Part shown: positions 26,762-36,790 of the stretch, piece after piece
Position numbering within the stretch: the stretch's first letter is position 1
Layout: each line of letters opens with the position of its first letter
NCBI GenBank assembly: GCA_002005505.1
Contig: MVGU01001544.1
Location: 27,501 to 77,500, forward strand
DNA: 50,000 bases
Direction of reading: 5' to 3'
Origin: Botryococcus braunii
Lineage: Eukaryota; Chlorophyta; Trebouxiophyceae
The notes under the pieces: model-generated
What the model saw: the letters and a program-made list of their open reading frames with translations, nothing else
The model's database searches: none
Told to the model about the DNA's origin: nothing
Made by a program: the position numbers and the translations under genes

Positions 26762-27527
26762 TGCCCTCCCCCTTGGCATAAGCTATGAGATGGTGTTTAT
26801 GGCAATGGGGCCACAAACGTAAGACAGGGGTATTACGAACCCTGCTTACTGTAACTATAGACATCACACCTCCTATAGTTACTACTCAGCAAGTAAGAGG
26901 ATTAAGTCCACAAAGCACGACACAGACGAGGGACTCATCTGCTCAATGCTCGAATACCTTAACATTCTAAGGACTATCGTCTGCAAGGTGGATCCTCTAA
27001 CTTAGGGGACGAACTCTCTAGACAGCACTCACACCAGTGATGAAACAATTAGGTTGAGTCATTACACTAGCACTTGTCCAAACCCTAGGTCCAGTTACCC
27101 TGCACTGCAGTGTAACCTTCGCTTGAGGTGGCTTTCCAACTAAAGGCATAAGGCATAGAGTCTAGAGCAGCAAGCCATACACAACTAACTGCCATACATG
27201 ATGTATCTCATGGGTAAGATACCAAAGCAAGTCATGCAAACACGGAACTACAATTTGCAGCTACACGGCCACAGCAAGTGCATCACAAAATGGAGCCGTG
27301 GGTCAGGGAAACATAACCCATGCAAAACAAGTAGATAAGAGACATGCATGCAAACCCAATTCATGATCCCTCTCCCTCCCAGACCCTTCCACCCTCCCTA
27401 CCTCCCAGATCCAAGCTAGATGGCGAAGTCCAAGGGTCATCAGCCGCAAATGGCTGGAAAGTCTCAAGGCCGCAAGTGGCTCAGCAAGGGATGCTCGCAA
27501 GTGGGACTTAATTAAATCCTTTCTTAA
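26762..27527. other. Non-coding 3' part of the Ty3/gypsy element
   Basis: Lies between the chromodomain stop and the LTR. It contains the polypurine tract and no recognised coding region. Confidence 0.7.
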
Positions 27528-28160
27528 TTAAGAAAGGACTGGGGCAGCTGCCACGTCATCTGCCAAGTGGCGAACATGGGCAAGGGGCTCCCAAGTGTTC
27601 TCAGTCTCATCATAGCCCATCCATTTGACCAAGTACCGCCAAGACTTTCCAACTCTCCTCTTAGCTATGATGGCTTCAACTTCGTAGACGCCGCCACGCT
27701 TATCTGCATACAAAGGAGGAGGTGAAGTAACGGTCACTTGTGAAGATGAAGACACATAAGGCTTCAACTGGGAAACATGAAACACATGATGGATGTTTAC
27801 AGTCTCACGCAAGAGAAGTCTAACAGCACGAGTACCAATTGCTGCAGCAATAGTAAAGGGCCCAAAATACTTAGCTGATAACTTTGACGAGAGCCCAGGT
27901 GAAAGCTGGTTTTTCCTTGCAGCCAACAACACCTGGTCCCCCACCTTGAAAGGGTGGTCTCGTCTCTTTCTATCTGCATAAGACTTCTGCCGTTGCTGTA
28001 CAGAGGCAAGATTAGACTTGGCACTTTTTAAGACAGTCTGCAGCCCCCCAACCCATTCAGAAACAGCAGGATTTGCAGAACGTGAAGGAACACCAGAAGA
28101 CAAGGGAGTAAGGGGATGGCGCCCGTGATTTAGGAAGAAAGGTGTCTGCAGTGTGGAAGC
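27528..28160 (-). pseudogene. Ty3/gypsy integrase C-terminus and chromodomain
   Basis: After an in-frame stop at about 28158-28160 the frame continues with the integrase C-terminal region (FKVGDQVLL, KLSAKYFGPF, HHVFHVSQLK). It ends with a chromodomain: YEVEAIIAKR, YLVKWMGYDETENTWEP. The chromodomain marks the chromovirus branch, whose integrases are guided to modified chromatin. Confidence 0.92.
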
Positions 28161-28988
28161 CTAGAGAGAGTTATTGTAAGCAAACTCCACCATGCTTAAA
28201 TACTTGCACCAGGCATCCTGTCTCGGCCCCACAAACCCTCTTAACAAGTCTTCCATGGTCCGATTCATCCTCTCTGTCTGCCCGTCTGTCTGAGGGTGGT
28301 AAGCAGTAGACATAGCAATATCAGTACCCAATAGTTTCACAAAGGCCTTCCAGAAGTGACTAGTGAATCGAGGATCCCTATCACTAACAATGGATGTAGG
28401 CATACCAAACCTAACAAAGACCCTGTCAATAAACAGTTGTGCAAGTTGAGGTGCAGTGATGGTTTTCATGCATGCAGCCAAGGCACACAACTTAGAGAAC
28501 CTATCAACAAATACCACAATAGAATCAGAACCACAGCAGACAGGTAAATCAGTCACTAAATCAAGGGAGACGCTCTGCCAAGGTCCATCCGGAATGGGCA
28601 GTGGCTGAAGCAGGCCATAAGGTACCGCTCCAGTCCCTTCAGTGCGCTGGCAGGTGTCACAAGACCTGCAAAAGTCCCTGACTGATGAGCTCAGACGTGG
28701 CCACCAAAACTCCCTGCACACTAGCTCATACATCTTGTTAATACCAAGACGTCCAGAAAAGGGTGTGGCATGGCACTCTCCCAGCACCTTCTCTCTCAAT
28801 GCATCAAGTACATACACCTTCCCTGACTGCATAGGATAAGGTACAGAGTCTCTCAATACCAAAACACCTTCATCCACCAGTTTACTAGCTGTGGGGTCAG
28901 AAGCACACATTAAGGCAATCTCGTGTAGGAGAGAAGAGACAGAAACAGAGGAGACATGCATCACTGCAAGGTCAACACGCCGAGACAA
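28161..28988 (-). pseudogene. Ty3/gypsy integrase core
   Basis: The frame shows the HHCC zinc-binding region (H, H, then CRSCDTC) and the catalytic DDE triad: Asp in SLDLVTDLP, Asp in VSDRDPRF, and Glu in TERMNRTMED. It is preceded and followed by stop codons relative to the rest of pol. Confidence 0.92.
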
Positions 28989-29108
28989 AGCATCAGCAAC
29001 TACATTATCAGTGCCCTTAACATACTAAATATCAGGCATAAATCTCATGATCTCAGTGAGCCATCTTTCCTGTCTACTAGTCCTAACAGGAACAGTCAAC
29101 AAATACTT

Positions 29109-29779
29109 TTAAGCCTGCTGGTCAGTGTGAATAGTAAATTTAGCACCCAACAGCAAATGTTTCCATTTAAGCAAAGCATGAACAAGAGCCAATAATTCTC
29201 TGTCATAAGGGGCTAATTTCCTCTCAGGGGGCTGGAGTTTCCTGGACTCGAAGGCGACAGGCTGCAGTCCCTGCCCTTGATCCTGCTGCAAAACAGCACC
29301 CACAGCAAAGCCTGAGGCATCTACATGTATCACAAAAGGTTTGTCTAAATCTGGCATTAACAAACATGGAGGGGAAGAAACAAGATCCTTCAACGCAGTG
29401 AAGGCTTGGGCTTGAGGTCCCTCCCAAGTCCAAGGCACATCCTTCTTCAATAATTCAGTAAGGGGAAATGCAACATCTGCAAAATGATCCACAATGTGTC
29501 ATAATATTGTGTTAAGCCTAGGAAACCTCTCAACTGTGACACATTCAAGGGAATGGGCCGGTCTCGGATGGCTGCAACCTTCCTTGGATCCACCATAATC
29601 CCTTGGGGTGTCAACAAGTGTCCCAAGTACTCCACCTGCTTAGAAACAAACTCACATTTAGATATTTTACAGTAGAATTTATGTTCCCTAAGCACTGACA
29701 GGATAACACGTAAGTGCTCCATGTGTTCTTCAACAGATTTAGAATAAATCAGGATGTCATCCAGGTAAACCAACACAAA
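29109..29779 (-). pseudogene. Ty3/gypsy reverse transcriptase C-part and RNase H
   Basis: From LVYLDDILIYS (the YLDD catalytic motif) through LRGFLGLTQYY, with a frame break near 29490, then the RNase H (VIHVDASGFAVGAVL, ESRKL, YDRELLALVHAL). A stop near 29106 ends the frame. Confidence 0.9.
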
Positions 29780-30083
29780 TGTAACAGGAATAGTCGCGTG
29801 TTATAGGAAAATGACCGGACCATGAGGATTTGGACCTCCATAAAGGTCCCTTCGTGAGTTATGGTCCTCCACGCCAAGAAGTGGCTGCTTCACGCGCCAA
29901 GGGAGTGACCCCTTACTTGACAAGGCGCATTGGCGATGGAGACAGGGACACACTTAGAACAGGATAGAATAAGGCTTTGGCAGAGGAAGGACCGGGCCGG
30001 ACTGGACGGGTACTGAGGTGGAGCCCAAACAAGTTGTAACCATTGTTCCCGCATCCTTTGGCCGTTTCTACTGTATCAACAAA
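29775..30083. mobile_element. 299-bp TG...CA insertion inside the gypsy RT, probable solo LTR
   Basis: Bases 29780-30078 begin TGTAACAG and end CTGTATCA, with imperfect inverted termini. They are flanked by ACAAA on both sides (29775-29779 and 30079-30083). The insert sits exactly between the LDRF and VLVYLDD codons of the RT, and the two flanks would be in frame without it and one target copy. TG...CA ends with a 5-bp target duplication are the mark of LTR-element integration; no coding interior means a solo LTR or a very small non-autonomous element. Confidence 0.88.
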
Positions 30084-31733
30084 CCTATCCAAAAAGGGAG
30101 CCGGGATAGTATTCATAACAGATTGGAATGTTGCAGGAGCATTAGCAAGTCCAAAAGGCATCACTGTGAACTCATAGTGGCCATATCTGGTTTTGAATGC
30201 TGTTTTCTCAATGCTGTCATCATGCATCCTAATCTGATGATAACCAGAAGCAAGGTCCAGCTTAGAAAAGACAGAACTACCATGCAGTTGCTCAAACATT
30301 TCATCAATCCTAGGTAAAGCGTGTTGATTTCTCACTGTAATCCTGTTCAAGGCTCTATAGTCAATACACAAACGCCAACCACCATCCTTCTTTGGGACAA
30401 AGAGAATGGGTGCACCAAAAGGAGAAGTTGACGGGCGGATGAATCCCCTCTCTAGGAGCTCCTGCAACTGTGCACGTAACTCAGCAAGCTGAGCTCCAGA
30501 CAGTGGATAAATGCGGGAGGCTGGAGGAGTTGCGTCCGGCTCCAATCGAATATGATGATCACTTGCACGAGAAGGAGGTAGGCCCTGAGGCAGTCCTGAA
30601 AGGACATCTTTAAATTCCTGCAAAAGCTGCTCCAACTCTGGCACGTCATATGCATTAGTGTTTGAGGAGGGTTCAGTCACTGCATTAAGCTGAATAAGAT
30701 ACATTGGATCACCCAACTTAACCAACTCTTCCACTTCTATGGAAGAGACCACATACTCGGGTACACCTGACCTTTGGCAGCCCACAAGTACATGTGTCTT
30801 ATCAGAATGAATCAATGAAACTGCATTCAGTTTCCAATTAACAACCGGATTAAATACAGTCAACCAAGGTTTCCCTAAAACAAGGTCATAGTATGCCAAC
30901 TCTGTGGGGAGAGAGGTGACTCCAAAATCCAGAGACCCCACAGTCAGGTCAATTGACACATTACTCTCTACTATAGAGGTCCTACCATCAGCAACACGAA
31001 TAGTAACATGTGAACTTAAAGGAACAGTGGGAAGGGCAAGCTCCTGCACAAATTTATCATCAATAAAGTTTGCAGAGGCCCCACTATCTAACAAAATCCT
31101 GACAGGTCTACCAGCAAGAATTCCCTCAAATTCAATACAAGTAGAAGAAAGGTCAAGACCGTTCACAGTTTGACTAGTGTTTAACTGCTCAAAAGAGTCA
31201 AAAGAGGTTGCTGGCAGGGGTTTCTGCTTCACACTCAGACAACCAATCTGCACAAAGCAACGAAACAAGGGCAAGCCTGATGAACAGCACTGAGGCGAGC
31301 TCTGAAAGGTGGAAGTAAGACCCAGTGCAGTCAAAACAGGGCCCGAAAGCAAGACATCATGAGATTGTTGCTGAGTAATCCCTTCCAGCACCTGTCCACA
31401 GTCACTTGGGCAAGAGAGCACAGTCAATCTAGTACCTGGCAGTAATTGTGACACAAGCTGGCTAACAGTACACTCCCTGTTATTACTATCAACAAACAAA
31501 ACAACATGAGCATCACTAGAAGGAAGGTGAGGAGCTGCATCTCTCTTATACATACACACAGGATTGATCAAGTCACTGGCATGGGGGGATGTCTGAAACT
31601 CTCTACACAAACCATGCCCATCCACAATATGGGACATGTTAGAATGGCAACAACTGTGAAAGAAATCCTGCAGGTTACCAACTTCATACAATACAGGAAT
31701 CCCATACTGAATGACTGAACAGTTGGCAGACAT
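30084..31733 (-). pseudogene. Ty3/gypsy protease and reverse transcriptase N-part
   Basis: A retroviral-type aspartic protease motif LLDSGAS lies near 31070-31090. RT fingers and palm follow: [47 protein letters not shown], and [13 protein letters not shown] near 30130. The frame runs into the nested insertion at about 30083. Confidence 0.93.
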
Positions 31734-31779
31734 CTGAATCAGGACTCACACTGCTGTAATACCAAAAAAGAAACCCAAA

Positions 31780-32340
31780 TCAAGTTGTATTTGATTTGGT
31801 ACGTTGTTTCCTCAACTCAAGGTATAGTTGGAAGCAACGGTAGAACATCGTAGCCACCTCCACGGACCGAGCGGATGCCAGGCCTACATCGTAGGCCCCC
31901 AAAAACATTTCAGTCTGCATAAGCCATGGATCCAACTCCATTGGATCTCCATCAAATACAGATGTGTCTGGAAACTTGAGCGAGGGCTTCCCTGAACCTG
32001 ACGAGGCTGTAGCCGGTGCCGGAGTTGCCGTTGGTATGGGCTGCCGCACGACCACAGGTGCAGGTTGCGCGAGAGAGCACTGAACTAACATCTCAAGTCC
32101 CTCTAAAATGCTCTGAGCGGTATCAACTGGAGGGGAATGCGACGGAACACTAGATCCTAATGCAACGGCTCCTTCGGGCAGGGCACCGATATCTACCAAA
32201 CGCCTAAGCATACGACAAGGATCTACCCCTGAAAGATCTACATATACATAATCAAGAAGATCTAGGGATGGATCTGGCTCTGCGATGCCAGGACTGGGGG
32301 CACGAGCCCTCGAACCCGAACAAGGATGCCGAGACATCAC
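31780..32340 (-). pseudogene. Ty3/gypsy gag, shortened
   Basis: 187 codons starting MMSRH, with a Pro/Ala-rich middle and a gag-like FDGDPMELDPWL block. The frame ends soon after this block. No CCHC zinc knuckle is visible before the protease frame begins, so most of gag appears deleted. Confidence 0.75.
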
Positions 32341-32407
32341 GAATCACGAAAGAAAGAAACGCACCACGAACGAACGATAAGGAACTAATCCTTATCGCCG
32401 ATACCAC

Positions 32408-32668
32408 TGTAGCGATAACTTAGCGGAAGAGGTTTTATGAGACAGTGAGACAGTTCGTGGTGTGCACGGAAAGAGTGCTACATGATTGATTCGCAAGCCC
32501 ACTCTTAAACCCAGGGTGGGTTGAATTATAGTGTACTGCCTCAGATGCGTAGTCGGGCAACCAAGCGATCTACCTGAGCGAGGTTGTACTGCGAACCCAG
32601 ATCACATGGCAAGTCAATGAGCAATGCCAAGGACCATACTAGAGCATTATACCCTAGGAAATGCTACA
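32408..32668 (-). repeat. LTR of the Ty3/gypsy element (upstream copy)
   Basis: 261 bp beginning TGTAGCGATAAC and ending AATGCTACA. The primer-binding site lies directly inside it at about 32397-32407. Confidence 0.96.
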
Positions 32669-32673
32669 CCCCG

Positions 32674-33085
32674 TGAAGACTGTAAGAAGCCTTTTACGAT
32701 TCCGCTTAGGATGTCATGACCTCCCAACTGACACTGGTAGACGGCAAGGGATCCCACGTGATGAGAGGATCTGTACTAGGTGTTCATTAGGGATGGTGGG
32801 AGATGAGTTTCATTTCCTGTTCATTTGCCCATTGTTAGAACATATTCGATCTCAGTTAAGCCACCTTTTCCACCCGCGAGGGCGATCAGTTACTTGCTTC
32901 ATGTGGCAGCAAGACGGTGAAGGGGTTGCAACGTTTGTGGTTAACGCTGTAAAGGCCTACATGAATGCTTCAGGGACACCCAACTATTAGTGGTGGATCT
33001 AGATTTTAGACATTTCTATCGTCATCCCATCAGCCATAATGGCTGGTCCTGGATGTAATATTTCCTTCCTTTCTTCCAATAAAAT
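32674..33085 (+). pseudogene. LINE-type retrotransposon, 3' part of the split copy
   Basis: Resumes the LINE directly after the second CCCCG. It has the C-terminal zinc-ribbon-like region typical of algal and plant LINE proteins (LLRFRLGCHDLP, ICTRC, DEFHFLFICPLL), a stop at 32988-32990, then a 3' UTR with a small hairpin CAGCCATAATGGCTG and AATAAA near 33079. No clear A-tail is seen. Confidence 0.85.
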
Positions 33086-33744
33086 AGACACACTTGCAAA
33101 ATACCGTATAATTCCGTAGGAAATATTGAGGAAATATTAATAATACTATTATATCCACTGTTCAGACTGTTCAACGGCAGGCATCATCGGTTGACAACGA
33201 ACACTGTTTGAAAGACGGGATCGCGATTTGACCCGCCATTGATGATGGCGGACTTGTGGCCGAGGGCAGGCGCTTCTCTTGCGCGTGCCGCGAGTATCGT
33301 CCGTACTGGACCACCGTTCCTCCCGATTATACGGAAGCCGACGAATTCGGAGAAAATAATCGCATAATGTTACCATTCCCTAGTCCTCAGGAAACGGCAG
33401 CAGTGCCGCAGCAGCCTTCACGTGTTCGTGGCGAACAGTCTACCGCAAGAACAGCGGCTTGGGCGAGGAGCTAGGCCAAACTATTCAGCCTTCCCTACGG
33501 CATATAGGTCTGCAAGCCTGAAGTAGACAGGCTACAGCGACGGTCGTGTTGGTGTGTGGACGGTGTTTGGGAGCCTTTTGTCTGGCTGAACCACTTTTCC
33601 GAACCAAATATCTAGCTCCGACAAGATTTGTTGTCCAAGCTATCTATTGTGATGGGGAAGGATGTTGCATGTAAGTCTGTTTTGGTTTTAATTGTGGCCA
33701 AGGAATAATTTGTAGTTGTTAATCGGTGTGGCTTTTCCTTGGAG
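33086..33744 (+). promoter_or_regulatory. Upstream region of the MRS2-like gene
   Basis: About 660 bp without a recognisable gene. It may hold the promoter and a 5' non-coding exon: GATGTTGCAT followed by GTAAGT near 33670 is donor-like, but it does not join the first coding exon in phase. Assignment by position only. Confidence 0.4.
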
Positions 33745-36455
33745 ATGCAAGGATTTGGTCAGCACTCCTTTCTAAAGCTATATAGACATTCATCTATTCA
33801 GCGTCCACGGAAACCTCTCACCCCTCCCCATCCTGAGCGTGCACCCTATCTTGGTGGTGTTGGGAAGAACCTCCTTGCCTCGAGAAGAAACTACGAGTTC
33901 CCCGTCCGGGAACACTCCAACGCAAGTGTTCGTTCAGCCGACTTGGAACAGCCCCTTCTAGCTCGTACGAGTGGTAATGGAGTCAGCAAAATAGACGAGA
34001 CTTTAAAGTCGTTGGACTTTTTGATCAAACCTTCTGCTAATGACAGTCAGGAAGGAGTTTTTGAATCGACAGACGACGGGCAAGGGGACCAAAGCTCTTC
34101 CCCTACCACAGGGAATAGGGGTGGGTTCGAGGTGAGGCTTTGGACGGTTTTCGAAGTGTCCGTCGTGTGTCTGCCGTTCTTCATCTGCATGACTGATTGC
34201 CTGGTACATTCAATGCCAGGTCAAGCTTGTTGAAGCTTGTGGGAAAGTCTCCTTTACCTATAAGAAGAGACGTGACCTTCTAAAGGATTACCGTCTCCAG
34301 CCCCGTGATATTCGTAGAATTGAACCATTGCTCAGCCTTGTAAAATCTTCCTCGACCATAACGGTCAAGGAGAATGTCATCCTGTTCAACGTGGGTGGCC
34401 TCAGGTATGAACTACTATTTTTTAAAATTAACGGGATGGCGAAGAAGTCATAGTCATTCCACACAATTGATCCCTACCGGTCAAAGTAATCTAAGGCGGG
34501 CACTGTATCGGTCCAAGTTTGCTTGTTGATATTTGTGCCAGGTGATTGGTGGTCTGTGGCTTGTTTGTCAATTTATCACTGTATGTCTTGGTTGCAATAT
34601 CATGCAAGTGTGAAAGATGGAGTGGTTCGTACGCGCGCGCGCGCGAGAGTGTGTGTGTGTCTGTTTTTGTGGGTGTGTGCGGGGGTTGTGTGTGCGCGTG
34701 TGCGTGGGGGGGGGGGGTGGGGGGGGTGTACGCGCGCGTGTCTGCCTACGTCTCAGTGTTGTCGTTGTTGATGTTGTTGTTATGTGCGTGTGTCTTGCGT
34801 ATGTGGAGTTTTGTGTTGTTGTTGATGCTGTTGAGCACCCCCCCAAACATGTGCAAGCTCTCTGAACCACGAGCCTTCTCACTTCGTTTCACTCGAGTTC
34901 CCTTTCATTTGATTCCCAGCTCCCTCTAGCCAAGTCCAAACTCCCTCCACCACCACCGTTCTCCTTTTGTTTCACTCCCGCTGTCCTGGCAACTTGTACC
35001 AGGGTACCCCTGGGAGAAGTTATCCAGTCTGATTTCTGCAGTGTTGTGTGTGTTGTGGCACATAGTTGAACCAGGTGATGGTATTGTTATAGGAGATTTG
35101 TGGTTTTGCATCCATCCATCAACTAGAGCCTTTGCTCTGCTTCTGGTGATACTGTGCCAAACGTGCAGGTTGATCATTGCTGCAGATATGATGCTGGTGT
35201 TCGGCGCTGATGAAATGTCTCGAGATTTTGCCGATAACGCGGGGAAGGCTCTGAGTCAGAACAAAAAAAGGGGGGCCCAAGTGTGGCGAAACGCAAAAAG
35301 AGGGGGGCGCAAGGCTTGTGATACAGATGAAGATGTGGAGCACCCATTTGAACTTGAGATGTTGGAACGGGCTCTCTCTCATGCTATTGGTAACTCGCTA
35401 AGCAGCAACCCCTTCCTTATCAGCAACCTTGGCAGGGCCACTAGGCAGACACTTGATTTTCTGATGCGTCGCTTACTGCCTGTTGTGCATGGGTCACAGC
35501 CTTGTCTTGGTGGCTGTGTTCAAATTATTCATTTGTTATAATCCATGTTCCTTCAGTTATGTGGAGAGGAAAAAAACAATGCATTGGGTGGAGCAAGTAA
35601 AACTCTCAGCTTGGTGTGGACTTCTGCAGGACAGCTAGAAAAAAGGTTTACAGAGGATTTGCCGGACTGGAGCGTGCTCAGTAAATTGGAGCCGGTCGAT
35701 TTTGATCCCATGAAGCTAGAGGCCCTACGCAAATGCAAGCAGGTCTTGGTCGAGCTTGAAAGCAAAGCTGACACTATCCGGTACAGCAATACTCCTTTCC
35801 AGTATCCCATTTCTCGGAGTGACTTGGTCACTGGTTCAAAATCCTGCCCGGGGGAAGGGAGGGGGTGGCCAGGTACACCAAGGGCACTTGTTGTGGGGGA
35901 TGGGCGCCAAAATTGCATGCATGGGAGGGGGGGTTTCGTTGTCGAATTATTGGACAACCCCCGGGATAAAGCACTTAGATTTTGGCATGAGGGCGTGTCG
36001 GCTGTGTTCTGTGATTTTCCCGTCTAAGGAAGTTTGGCAGTTTAAAGTCGACACGGTACCAGGCAAGGCATGGTTAAGCCGTTCAATCAAAGGATTTAGT
36101 AGCGCTGTCTAGCGCTGTGGTTGCATGTCTTCACCAATATTCTGCCTCGAAGTACAGTAAAGATGTCCAGGTCCTTTCCAGTGGTGAAGGTTTTTGTACA
36201 GGAATGATAGTTGAGGTGCGAACAGCTTGGATTGTTTACTGCCCAAGTTACCTGAGGGCCTCAGCACCACATTTAGGCTTGACGTGATGTGTGTTTTCAC
36301 CGTGGTGCCCTCTCGGAAGGTAGGAGCCAATGGGGGCAGATACCTTCGGTGCTTGAGCATGCATACATGGAAGCGTAATTCGAGTTTGTTTTAGGCCCAT
36401 ATGCTGTTTGTCATTGTTGTTTTCCTTTTCCCACGGACATATGCATTTAACATAG

Positions 36456-36540
<85 letters not shown>

Positions 36541-36597
36541 TCTCTCTCTCTGTGACTGCGCGCGTGCGTGTGTGCATGCGTTCGTGCGTGTGGGTGA

Positions 36598-36690
<93 letters not shown>

Positions 36691-36693
36691 AGG

Positions 36694-36790
<97 letters not shown>

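Larger units (their letters stand above)
26497..32673 (-). mobile_element. Ty3/gypsy chromovirus-type LTR retrotransposon with target duplication CCCCG
   Basis: A complete insertion on the minus strand: LTRs 26502-26761 and 32408-32668, flanked by identical 5-bp CCCCG (26497-26501 and 32669-32673). Next to the upstream LTR a primer-binding site begins TGGTATCGGCG, close to the initiator-Met tRNA type. The polypurine tract AAGGGGGAGGGCA abuts the other LTR. The two LTRs differ by about four substitutions and one indel. The interior encodes a shortened gag, protease, RT, RNase H, integrase and a chromodomain, with several stops and a nested 299-bp insert, so this copy cannot produce an intact polyprotein. 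Confidence 0.96.
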
